NCBI GenBank assembly: GCA_031216445.1
Contig: CM062196.1
Location: 69,501 to 133,500, forward strand
Length of the DNA stretch: 64,000 bases
Origin: Lateolabrax maculatus
Lineage: Eukaryota > Chordata > Actinopteri > Acropomatiformes > Lateolabracidae
Reading direction: 5' to 3'
In this document: positions 12,501 to 25,600 of the stretch, in pieces
Position numbering within the stretch: position 1 is the first letter of the stretch
Layout of the letters: each line of letters opens with the position of its first letter
Notes under the pieces: generated by a model
What the model was told of the DNA's origin: nothing
Databases searched by the model: none
Seen by the model: only the letters and a program-made list of their open reading frames with translations
Position numbers and translations under genes: made by a program

Positions 12501-15500
12501 ATCTTTTAATCCCTCTGAAGACGAGCAGCAGCAGATTAGTTTCCCATCATGCCTCACTCGTCTCTTTTTGTTTGACCTCAGCAGGTCTGACTGGTTTTAT
12601 TTCACCTCTGAGATTTAAACACAAACACCTGACTGAGACATGAAAACTAAAAATACTCAGAGCTCTGCAGGGACCAGTGAGCTGTAAGGAAACACTGATG
12701 ATGAAACGTACAGGTGGGATCCAGTGAAATTCAGGGATTATTCATCAAAACATTTTGTATCAGTGCTGCAAAGGGAAGCCAATATTTGGCCAAAGAAGAC
12801 ATTTTAACAGAAAAAAACTAAGCTGTGAATGGTGAAACTAAAGTGCCTCAGTTTTATCTGTGGAAGGACTCTAAACACTATAATCCCCACAAAGCATCCC
12901 TGTGGAAATCACACTGAGCTTATCATATCAGACGAAGTGTAACGTTGTCCAATGAAGAGAAAGATAGGGCTGCACATTTTGGAGTTTTAAGTGTGAGATA
13001 AACCTGTATTTATTCATATATTTCATTTTCACCCTGTCATTATCTACCCGGCTCTGATTGGATCTTAATGTAACTCTTATTTTAAATGGTTTTATCCTGC
13101 TCATACCTCGGCCACCTACAAAATGTAATTTGTAATCAAAAGTAACAGTAATTGATCTCACTTTTCTCTTTAAAAGATCATAATTAACATTATGTTAGAA
13201 GTCCTCTCTTTTCTCCGACCCATGTCCAGATTAATTGTTTGAAATGTTTGAAATTAAATATTTTTTACTGACATTGTACCTATCTTTCAGTGGTTGGTTA
13301 CACAAATAACCCTTCAATCAATTAAATCCACGCCTACCACCCAATCAAAATCCACAATTCTCAGTGGTTTATAGTTTCCTTTCTCACTTTTAATAATAAT
13401 AACTTTATTTATATAGCACCTACAACACTTACAAAGTGCTTTGACAGGCAAAGCAAAAGCAGGATCCTCAGAAGACCAAAGAAAAGCAAGACAAAATTAA
13501 GGTAAAGTTAAGATAGAATTACAGGGAGACAAAAATGTCAAGTCAAGTCAAGTCAATTTTATTTGTATAGCGCCAAATCATAACAAAAGTTATCTCAAGA
13601 CGCTTTCACATAGAGTAGGTCTAGACCATACTCTTTAAAATATTATTTACAGAGACCCAACAGTTCCCACCATGAGCAAGCACTTGGCGACAGTGGCGAG
13701 GAAAAACTCCCTTTTAACAGGTAGAAACCTCGAGCAGAACCAGGCTCTGGGTGGGCGGCCATCTGCATCGACCGAGTTGGGTTGAAAGGGGAGGAGAGAG
13801 GGGGAGAGGGGAGACAGAACAGGAGGAGAGACAACAAATCAGACTAATAATAATAACAACTGCAGCAGTGAGTGTGGAGCAGGAACATGGGGGCAGTAGA
13901 CGGCCGGCAAAATGCCATGTCTCAATGTAACGGAGGACTCCTGTGCTAACTTTAGTCCCTCCCAAATTGATCATGTGGTTGATAGTGCTGCAGGCTCGCT
14001 GCGAACGACTCTTGATTGTATTGCCCCTATCAAAAAGAAAATAATAAAACAAAAGAGGTTAGCTCCATGGTATAACTCCTTAACCCGCAAATTAAAAGAA
14101 ACATCGCGAAAATTAGAAAGGAAATGGCGTTCCACCAAACTGGAGGAATCTCATTTAGTTTGGTAAGATAGTCTTAGAATATACAGGAAGGCCCTCCGTA
14201 ATGCCAGAGGAGCCTACTACTCCTCACTAATAGAGGAACATAAGAACAACCCTAGGTTTCTTTTCAGCACTGTAGCCAGGCTGACACAGAGTCAGAGCTC
14301 TGTTGAGCCATGTATTCCCAGAGCTCTCAGTAGTAATAACTTCATGAGCTTCTTTGATGATAAAATTCTAACTATTAGAGAAAAAATTCATCATCTTGTG
14401 CTCTTAGCTAGTTCAGATACATCTTCGAGTACAGGAACCTCAGGAACCTCAGAAGCAGCTGTAGAACCAGATATATATTTAGACTGTTTTTCTCAAATTG
14501 ACCTTTACCAACTAACTTCAATGATGTTTTCGTCTAAACCAACAACCTGCCTCTTAGACCCCATCCCAACTAGGCTGCTTAAAGAAGTTTTACCCTGAGT
14601 TAGCACTTCTTTACTAGACATGATCAATCTGTCTTTATTAACAGGCTATGTACCACAGTCCTTCAAAGTAGCTGTAATTAAACCTCTTCTTAAAAAGCCT
14701 ACACTTGATCTAGGGGTTTTAGCCAATTATAGACCTATATCTAACCTTCCCTTTCTCTCCAAAATCCTTGAGAAAGTGGTTGTTAATCAGTTATATGACT
14801 TTCTAAACAGCAATAGTTTATTTGAGGATTTTCAGTCAGGATTTAGGGAATATCACAGCACAGAGACAGCCCTGGTGAAAGTGACAAACGACCTTTTGAT
14901 TGCGTCAGATAAAGGATTTGTCTCTGTACTTGTACTTTGACGCCATTTGATTGGCATCAAAGGACCCGCACTAAGCTGGTTTCAGTCGTATTTATCAGAT
15001 AGATTTCAGTTTGTCCATGTAAATGATGAATCCTCTGTGCACACGGAAGTTAGTCACGGAGTTCCACAAGGTTCAGTGCTCGGACCACTTTTATTTACCT
15101 TGTATATGCTTCCTTTAGACAATATTATCAGGAAACACTCCATAAACTTTCACTGCTATGCAGATGATACTCAGTTATACTTATCGATAAAGCCAGATGA
15201 AACAGGTAAGTTAGCCAAGCTTCAGGCATGTATTAAGGACATAAAAGACTGGATGACCTGCAATTTTCTTGCTGTAAAACTCAGACAAAACTGAAGTTAT
15301 TGTTCTGGGTCCTCAACACCTGCGATACGCACTATGTATAAATATAGTTACTCTAGATGGCATTGCCCTGGCCTCTAGCAGCACTGTAAGGAGTCTAGGC
15401 GTAATCTTTGATCAGGACATGTCCTTTAATACCCATATAAAACAGACTTCAAGGACTGCCTTCTTCCACTTATGTAACATTATAAAAATCAGGCATATCC

Positions 15501-18500
15501 TGTCTCAAAAAGATGCAGAAAAACTAGTTCATGCATTTGTTACTTCTAGGTTGGATTATTGTAATTCCTTATTATCGGGCTGCCCCGATAAGTCTGATCC
15601 AGAATGCGGCTGCACGTGTACTGACAGGAACCAGCAAAAGAGAACATATTTCTCCAATATGAGCTTCTCTGCACTGGCTCACTGTAAAATCCAGAATAGC
15701 ATTTAAAGTCGTCCTCCTCACTTACAAAGCTCTTATTGGTCAGGCACCATCATATCTTAAAGAGCTGATAGTACTGTATTACCCCACTAGAGCACTACGC
15801 TCACAGAATGCAGGGTTACTTGTGGAACCTAAAGTCTCTAAAAGTAGAACTGGAGCCAGAGCCTTTAGTTATCAAGCTCCTCTTCTGTGGAACCAGCTCC
15901 CAATTTGGGTTCTGGAGGCAGACACCCTCTCTTCGTTTAAGAGTCTGCTTCAAACGTTCCTCTTTGATAAAGCTTATAGTTAGGGCTGGCTCAGGTGAAT
16001 CCTGAACCATCCCTTAGTTATGCTGCTATAGGCTTAAGACTGCCGGGGGACTTCCTATGATGCACTGAGCTTCTCTCTCCTCCTCTCCCTCTCTATCTGT
16101 ACGCATTCCTATCCCACTAATACAGGTTACCAACTCCATTTCTTCCTGGTAGTCCTTGTGCTTTCTGTGCTTTTTTGCCTTCTCACTTTCTGCAGGTATT
16201 TCCATCCCTGGAGCTGTAGAGTCTGGATCTGTGATTGCCGGCGGTCTACTGCCCCCATGTTCCTGCTCCACACTCACTGCTGCAGTTGTTATTATTATTA
16301 GTCTGATATGTTGTCTGTCCTCCTGTTCTCTCTCCCCTCTCCCCCTCTCTCCTCCCCTTTCAACACAACTCGGTCGATGCAGATGGCCTCCCACCCAGAG
16401 CCTGGTTCTGCTGGAGGTTTCTACCTGTTAAAAGGGAGTTTTTCCTTGTCACTGTCGCCAAGTGCTGCTCATGGTGGGAACTGTTGGGTCTCTGTAAATA
16501 ATATTTTAAAGAGTATGGTCTAGGCCTACTCTATGTGAAAGCGTCTTGAGATAACTTTTGTTATGATTTGGCGCTATACAAATAAAATTGAACACTGTAG
16601 AGAAGCCTGAAGGGCGGCGAAGGATAAAAATGGAGATATATAATAAATATAATATAAATATATAAATAAATACAAATAAAAAGAATAAAAGCAACAAAAG
16701 CAATAAAAAGACGATCATAATAAGATCACATAAAAGCAGGTCTGTAAAAATGGGTTTTAAGAAGTGATTTAAAGAAGTCACTGATTCTGAGAGCCTCATC
16801 TGATGGATCCTGATGGAAACCTTTAGATTTAAGCCTCGACTCTGGAACGGCCAGAAGGGCCCCCCCGAGGATCCAAGGCTGCGAGCCGGCTCCTGTGGGG
16901 TCAACATGTCTGTTATGTAGCTTGAGCTTAAGCCTGAACTCATTGGAGTTCTTTCTTGAAATATCATCTCCATTTAAAGTTTTTAATCTATTCATTTATC
17001 AGTTATTTATTATGGAAAACATAGTATTTTGTACATATGTTGAATTAGATGTTTGCCTGTAAATTAATTCAGAAAAGTTCAGCTGACCTGAGATAAACAG
17101 GAAGAAATAATAAGGAAGATACAGTGTTGTGTGTGTGACCTTTTATCAATAAAACCTGTGACGATGTAAAATAGTGAAGTTTTAGTGAACGTCTAAATGA
17201 GCTGTCAGGATGAGTGCAGAATCTCGTTAAGGCTTCCTCGTTAGAATCTTAACAAGATGATAATTAGCTGCTGACGCTTCAGTCTCTGCAGGCTGATAAA
17301 CACACTGCTGATAACATATCAGGCTGATCCCAGACCCGCTGGAGACCCCTTATTAAACACACACACACACACACACACAACCTGGACCACCGTGTAGAGA
17401 CGATGTGTTCAAGTCATGTGGGACAAACAAGAACCACCAGCTTCTTTTTTCTTTTTTCAGCTTCAGTTTCTACATCTCACAGACACACACAACCAGAGAC
17501 AGACACACACACACTGACACACACACACCGATACACACACACGTTTGTACAGCTATACTTGTGAGGACATTCATTGACATAATGCATTCCCTGTCCCCTT
17601 ACCCGAACCTTAACCATCAAAACTAAATGCCTGACCCCAACCCTTACCCTGACTTGAACTTAATTTTAACCTGAACCCTAAAACCAAGTCTGAACCCTAA
17701 AACCAAGTCTGAACCCTCACTTTCCAAACAGATCCTCACTTTCCAAACATGTCCTCACTCCCATGGTCTAAAACTCAAACTGGTTCTCACAAAGATAGAT
17801 GTACAAGTGCACACACACACAGGCACACACAACAAAAGGGAACATATTTCTCCAATATGAGCTTCTCTGCACTGGCTCCCTGTAAAATCCAAAATAGAAT
17901 TTAAAATCCTCCTGCTCACCTACAAAGCTCTTAATGGTCAGGCACCATCATATCTTAAAGAGCTGATGGTACCGTATTACCCCACTAGAGCACTACGCTC
18001 ACAGAACGCAGGGTTCCTTGTGGTTCCTACAGTCTCTAAAAGTAAAACAGGAACCAGAGCCTTCAGTTACCAAGCTCCTCTCCTGTGGAACCAGCTCCCA
18101 GTTTGGGTTCTGGAGGCAGACCCCCTCTCCTCATTTAAGAGTCTGCTTCAAACGTTCCTCTTTGATAAAGCTTATAGTTAGGGCTGGCTCAGGTGAGCCC
18201 TGAACCATCCCTTAGTTATGCTGCTATAGGCTTAGACTGCCGGGGGGTTTCCCATGATGCACTGAGCTTCTCTCTCCTTCTCTCCCCCTCTCTCTTCCCC
18301 TTACAACCCAACTGGGTGGAGGCAGATGTCCGCCCACCCAGAGCCCAGTTCTGCTCCAGGTTTCTACCTGTTAAAGGGAGTTTTTCCTTCGTCACCAAGT
18401 GCTGCTCATGGTGGAACTGTTGGGTCTCTAATAATATTTAAAGAGTCGGTCTGGACCTTCTCTGTGTGAAAAGTGTCTTGAGATAACTTCTGTTAGGATT

Positions 18501-19632
18501 TGGTGCTAAATTGACTTGACCCACCATATGGGGGTGGAAAGGGTCACAGAGGACTAGACGCTCATACATACAGCTTCAGGTGACCCTGTTATCACAGAGG
18601 CCGGAGAAAACCAGCTGTTGATCTAAATGTGACACATTAACAGCTGGTAGGATTCATTACTGGTAGTTCAGTCAGACAACTCACATTGAAATGTTTATCA
18701 CAGCAGCAGACATAGTTAAAGTTTGGCATCACTCGCTGCAGACATGTTTACATGAGATATTGGGGAGTGATGATTAAATATCTTCCCTCCGAGCCAGAGC
18801 CTGCAGGTGGATGCTGGGGTGGTGGGGCTGAAAGAGCAGCAGCAAGGATGATGCAGGGCAGCAGCGGTATAAGCAAGGCAGAGGGCGAGATGGGAAACTT
18901 TGCAAATTTCCGCTTAAATAGACCACTGAAATGGGAGGGGGATTTTGGTAAATGATGTGGAGTGTGAGGCAGGTCACGTGTTTGAAGCAGTGCAGCTCGA
19001 ATTGCCTGCCTGAACTAGCTCACAGGCGTCGCTCCATTTTATCTGTTTTTGTCATTATGGAGCTTTATTTTAATGTTAAACATCTTTTTTTTTAATCACT
19101 TCAGACAGAAAATCTTTAGACCAGTAAAACACTTCAGTTTCTGAGAAAGAAAGAAAGTTTAGTTGTTACGAACTCTAAAATGCCGATTGCCCACTATTCA
19201 GATAAAAGCTGCTGAAATGCTGAGAAGAGTTTTAGTTTATCTCAGCTTTCCCAAAACAAAGAACCTGTCGAAAAAATAAAAATATGTCCTATGTCCTTCT
19301 GCAGTATGATGGAAAAATATAACCAGACAGGTGATTGTGAAGCTTGAGGCTGTTCTGTAGACCTGACGTTACCGCTCCGCTACTATGACCAAACACTAAC
19401 GCTGAGCAAAATGTCTGTCCTATAAAAAACGTGCCTGAAGCAATAAAAAAAAGGTGTGCAACATTAAAATAAAGCTCCATAATGAGGAAAACAAATAAAC
19501 AGTAATGAATCCTACCTGTTAATGTGTCACATTTAAATCAACAGCTGGTTTTCTCCGGCCTCTGTGATAACAGGGTCACCTGAAGCCGGGGTTAGAGGCA
19601 CACCTGGTTCTGCATGGCTAATGTGTACTAAT

Positions 19633-19681
<49 letters not shown>

Positions 19682-22600
19682 CCCTGAGCTGCCTTCAGGC
19701 TCTCTGACAAATAACAGGAAATATAAATATATTCAGTATAAAGGCTAAAGTAGGTTAAATATGAGACTGTATCAACACACACTGACTGAATCATAACAAA
19801 CTCACCAGTTCCCTCCTGGTTTCACCTGAAATCATCTCTTTGTCTCCTGAAAACAATACATTTTAAAGGTGAATTTGTCAGATGAAATTGTTAATTTTTA
19901 TATTCAAACCAACGAAATAATGAAGCAACACAGAGTCATTAAAAACTGAACAGCTTCATAAAGACGATCTGATGTGTTTGTGTTGTTCAGGTGTAAATCT
20001 TCAGTCGTTCAGCAGCTCACAGCTGAGATTCAGAGAAACAAACACTGATGATCACTGACACCCCCACACCTTTGACAGACTGTTCAGCCTGCTCCAGCAA
20101 CAGTATATATTATGTTATGTCATATTATGTTGTTATGTTATGTTATGTTATGTTATGTTATGTTATGTTTTTATGTTATGTTGAGTTTTTGAAACAATGT
20201 TGTATTACCTGGCCTCTGTGCATCTTCTTAACTTCAGTTGTTGTTGATCGTGTTTTCGATCTTGTTGATCTCATTGTTGATCTTGTAATTTATGTCATTG
20301 TTGATCTTGTTAATGTTGTTGTTTATTTTGTTAATCTCATTGTTAATCTTGTTGTTTATTCTGTTAATCTCATTGTTAATTTTATTGTTAATCTCATTGT
20401 TAACCTCATTGTTAATCTCATTGTTAATTTTATTGTTAATCTCATTGTTAATCTTGTTAACCTCATCGTTAATCTCATTGTTGATCTCATTGTTGATCTT
20501 GTTTTTTATTTTGTTCATCTCATTGTTAATTTTATTGTTAATCTCATTGTTGATTTTGTTGTTGATGTTGTTGTCAAACATCATGACTGTAAATCCAACA
20601 AGCTACAGGTGTAGTTTGTTTTTACAGTAAGAACCAGTGTGTCATCATCACCTGTCATCATTCAGCAGAACTGGAAACTAACCTAAACCTAAAAAGGTTT
20701 ATCTTTCGACACAATACATGTAGAGAAAATACACCTCACTTTCTTGTGTTTGGAAAGAATAAACAGTCTGCGACTCTTGATTGAAACCTTACAAGTTTGT
20801 ATTTCTTTGCAGTTACATCAGAGTTATATTATTTTATTATATTATTTCCCCAGAGCTCTGAGTATTCACGAGCTGGAATTTGTTATTATTGTTATTTTGT
20901 ATTTTTCATGTGTTTGTCTCGTGCAGCAGTATTTGTTAGTTGTTTTGTTGTGTTGTTTATGTTGTTGTGTGTAGATGTTGTTTAGACTTGTTGTGTATTT
21001 GTGTAATTGTCGTGTAGTCGTGTATTTGTTGTGTAGTTGTGTATTTGTGTCGTTGTTGTGTATTTGTGTAACTGTAGTTGTGTACTCGTGCAGTTGTTGT
21101 GTGGTTGCGTGCCAGTGTGAAATAAATCCAGTGTGACTTTGAGCTGCTGGGTGTTTCTCTGATGAAGTGAAAACCTTCACAAACATTTATTTCCTGTTTG
21201 GAAAGTCTTTGATCAGCGGAGGATTATCCTGCTGTCACTCCCACTGCTGTTGTCTCTTTCTGCTCACTAACAGCAGCTGGGTGTTGTTGCTTTTAAATGA
21301 TTGGTCAGCCCCCTGATGGACAGATGTGGATAAAGGCAAGGATAAACAGACAGAGCTCTGTTTGGTCATCAACATGGAAATCATCAGCTTCAGTGTATCT
21401 GACAGGAAGAGTTAGTTTATGGTGGAGAGAACTGCAAGAAAAGCCTTGAGATAGACCAAACAAAGATCATCACCACTTTGACAACAAATGTGTCAAATTA
21501 AGAGATTTAATGAGTAAAACGCAAGCAAATGAATGACTGGGTGACTAAAGGACTCCCTGGACTGGTTCACAGTCAGCAGTGATGTGGACTCTGTATCAGA
21601 CTGGTGGTTCAGAAAGAGCTGATCCTGAAGGTGAAGCTGTGGATTCAGAAGTAGATCTCAGTTCCAGTCCTCAGGTGTGGTCCTGGTCTCTGGGTAGTGA
21701 CTGAAAGAATGAGATGATGGATCCAAGCAGCTGAAATTAGTTTCCACTGCAGGGTGTCCGTGCTCAGCTTTAGAGACTCAGTGAGGAGCTCAGGTATCCA
21801 GGAGGAGCTCAGATGAGAACCGCTGCTCCTTCATGTTGGAAGAAGCTAATTGAAGTGGTTCAACGTGTGATCAGGATCCTTCTGGGCGCCTCTTTCTGGG
21901 GTTTTTCTGGGGACGTCTAACTGGTAGGAGCCCCCGGTGTAGACCCGGAACACGCTGGAGAAATTATAAGTCTCATCTGGCTCAAACCAGGCCTGGATAA
22001 TCAGCAGAAAATGGATAGATATTTATTATAGTTTCAACATTCTGATGTGTTTCTTCATTAGTTTTTAGTGTTGTTGGTTGTGTTGTTTCTTTATGTTGTA
22101 TGTTTGTGTTTAATTTGCAGTGTTCTTTCCTAAGTATGATATATGTATTGTCAAAGTGGTTAAGATGTCTTCTTCAGTGACAGTCCTCTTTATTTAGTGT
22201 CAAGAGATTTCTGCAAACCAAATTAAAGTGTAGAAGAAGAAATAAACCTGCAGTCAGACTGAAACCCAAACCTTTCCCAACCCTTCACACAGCAGCATCT
22301 CTGCTCTTAGCTGATCAAACATCAGTTCTTCTGTTAAAATGTTCTGTATAAACCTAAGAATCTGAGCAGCTGTTCTCCCAGCAGCCTTTGCTCTGTCTGA
22401 GCAGCATCTCTGTATCAGGACTGTGGTTCATAAATAAACAGCAAAGTGAGAACTCCTCCTCTGGACAACCTCTAGCCGGACTCAAACTCATTTAAGTTGG
22501 GTTGTAATGAAAATGTGTTTTATTGAGTTTGTTGTACAGGTTAATTGTTCATTTCATTTTAGAGTTATTCGTGTTCTGTTTTTATCTGATTTTTCTTTTT

Positions 22601-25600
22601 TTTTTACATGTTTGAAATAAAGATAAAAAAAGAAAGGGGTGTGAACAAGTGAAGGATGCTGAGGGAACGAGTGTTCACCACCTTAAAGTCCAGATCCGTC
22701 CACTGGAACTGTTTCAGCATCTGTTCTTCAGCAGACACATTTAAAGTTGTTTGACCGTTTTATCAGCAGCTTCGTAACGAATGCAGGTCAGCAAAGTATT
22801 TATTCATCCAGGTTCATCCTCATTCAGTCTTCTGACAACAGAAAAAGACAAATTTGTCAACGAGAACAACTACTTGTTGAATTCAGCTGCGTTAAAACAC
22901 AGTGATGGCGGCCACAGAGATCTCCTGCTGTATGTGTCAGACACAAAGTCAAAGACAAATGAAGGGCCACAGTTATTCTGAGCATTCACAGTGAACGATA
23001 TCTTGGTGAGGTAACTCGGGAGAAACCGGCAAGAGAAGCTGATTTTGTAGCTTGAAAGCTGCATCAGTCTGGTTTCCTGTCTTTGTGTAAAAACTGGATG
23101 GTGACACAGCTCATAAGCTACGATAGCGTCCTCCATTTTGGACTCTCCGGCTCACCGTCCACTCAGAGCTCATCTCTGTCAGGACGGCTTTCTGTTGGTC
23201 AGTGGATTGAATTCACATGTCGAAGGTCACCACAGTGGAACGCTGTTTCCAGTGAATAACGTGATCGTAGAGATTCTGTTCAGACGCTGTGAGGATTTAA
23301 AGTGCACTCAGCCTCCCGTCCTTTGTCAGATCTGGATCAAACAAACCAAAAGCTGTAAACATGAAAACACACACACTGACAGCGAGCTCATTGATTGGAC
23401 ATGATGTCATCCTTCATCATCAGCTCTACACCAAAGTTACATTGGACTTCTCTGGCTTTTTTTCTTCTTCTTTGGTGTTGAATTCTTTTCTGAATGAAGT
23501 TTCTTAAAGAGGGAATGCAAAGGTATGACCCATCCCGATCAGGTAAACAGGAGATGAGCTGTGTCGCATCAGGCGTCACCTTCACCTGCTGAGAGTCTGA
23601 CCGCAGTGTTTGTGTTGATGTAGCAGCTCATTAACTTCCTCGGGCTGATGGTCTGTCAGTGTGCTTCCCGCCGGAGGTTTGACCTCAAACACGTCACACA
23701 ACAGATAGCGCCTGCAGTGTATTGACCTAATCAAATTATTCTTTGCAATCTTTGGAAATACTCTTCCATCCATTAATTCCTATACCACATGGCTTCAGTT
23801 TGTCATGGAAGTCCGTGTGTCAGAGTGCGAGGCCCTTTAGTGTTTTGCTGCCTAAGATGCTGTGCTCTCCGAAGCTCCGCACCTTGAGGGTCCATATAAA
23901 TTGCCTGTAGATGTATGTAGTGATATCCTTGCATCCGTCCTCTGCGTTGTAGTTATCGCCTCATCCAAATCAGTATGTTGTTTTCTTCTGAATAGGGCCA
24001 ATTCAAGGTAATGTAAATTCAAAGCACTAAACTTGAGTTGTTGTTTTTTTTGGGAATTTGAGACTTTAATTTAGAGAATTCTATATAATTTTCTTTATAT
24101 TGACAGAAAACATCCTTCCAAACATTTTGTTCTGATGGAAAAAAAAAGAAATGTTAGTTTTCTGTGTTGACACACTGGAGGCCTAAACACCTGGTCAGAT
24201 TCTCCTGAAATGTCCTGACATGTCCTTCCTGCTCCTCAGACAATGAACCATTCAGATTTGACTGACTCTGTGATATTTCCTGTGGCACCACCTTCAGATT
24301 TTTACACTATTTTCTGGGTTTATATCCAAATTCTGTGTCTACCTTCATTTTTGTGTCAGTTCTCCTCTGACTTTGGGTTTTTCCTGTTTGTACTTATTTT
24401 AATCCAGTTTTAATATTGGACTTGACCTGAATGTGTCGGTTTTTCCTCTGTGATAAGCGGAGAAACGCTTTAAGACAAAGAAGGTAGATTTCAGGGCACC
24501 CCCGTAGCTCGCTGGGTAGAGTCTCAGTCCTTGTCGCAGCAGGTTTGAGTCCAACCTGCAGCCCTTTGCTGCGTTTCTCCTCTCTTTCCCTGACTTTCCT
24601 CCTGTCTGTTCCTATCAATAGATGTGAAAAAAGCCCAAAATTATTAAAAAAAAAAAAAAAAAGAAGAAGCTAGATTTCCTGAGGGTTTTCACCCTGGAGC
24701 ATTAATAACCCCGAGACTTTTACCTTAGTGCCTCCTCATGACAAACTGTTGGACTCTATAGTTTAGATTGTGCGTGTTTAACAGGCTGCTGCATTAATAC
24801 AGTTTAACAGCAGTTAGACTTCTAGAAGAAAAAAGGACAAAAGAGTTTTTTACTTTTCATCAGACGGTTGATTGCAGCTTTGAAGTTTTACTGGTTCCTC
24901 ATCTGCATCTGGTGGCAATTAAATTTTTTTCTTAATGAAAAGATGAATATTTCCACACAGAGAGGGAGAAAGTTCACAGGGTGAGTGTCTTATAGTGCCG
25001 TCAAATCACAGAGAAGAACAGAATAATGAACCAATCGTCTAACAGAGACACTGACAGACCTGTCTGTCTGTGCCTCTGTCCGTTTATCAGATCAACAGGC
25101 AGATAAACCTTTTCATGTTTATATCTGAGTTAAACTTTGACATCTTTATATCTGGTTAAAGTCTGCAGTTTCAGACTTTTTAGCACAAAATTCTCTCTTA
25201 AACATTAAAAACCTGCAGGTTAGAGGACAATCTGAGGCTTCTGCAGCTGATCAGTTCCCATGGACATCATTATTTTACTGATCAGTCTTATCAGTCATCT
25301 GAGGGTCATCTTTATATAGAACTGATCAATACAGAGAGAACAGGAAATGATCGACAAGACATCATCATCAAATTTTCAGATAGTAGAACAACTTCATATA
25401 TATAATCGTTTTAAACAAACAAATTTTAATAAAATCATCAGAATGAGTTTATACACACAGGAAATACAGCAGTTAAATTGATTGATTGATCAGTGATCAG
25501 ATATATCAGACAGGTTGGTGAGTCTTATTGAAGTTGTGTGGATCATTTAAAGTGAAGGTTAGCAAAGACAGATCTGAATAAACAGCTGTCTGTCTCCGAA

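Noticed and set aside
20048..20630. Open frames of 112-188 codons on both strands
   Set aside because: Explained by a 12-bp tandem repeat; no domain, splice site or codon signal.
22870..23773. Cluster of three minus-strand open frames of 60-90 codons
   Set aside because: No family recognised, no splice borders linking them, and no typical codon bias. Left unannotated.
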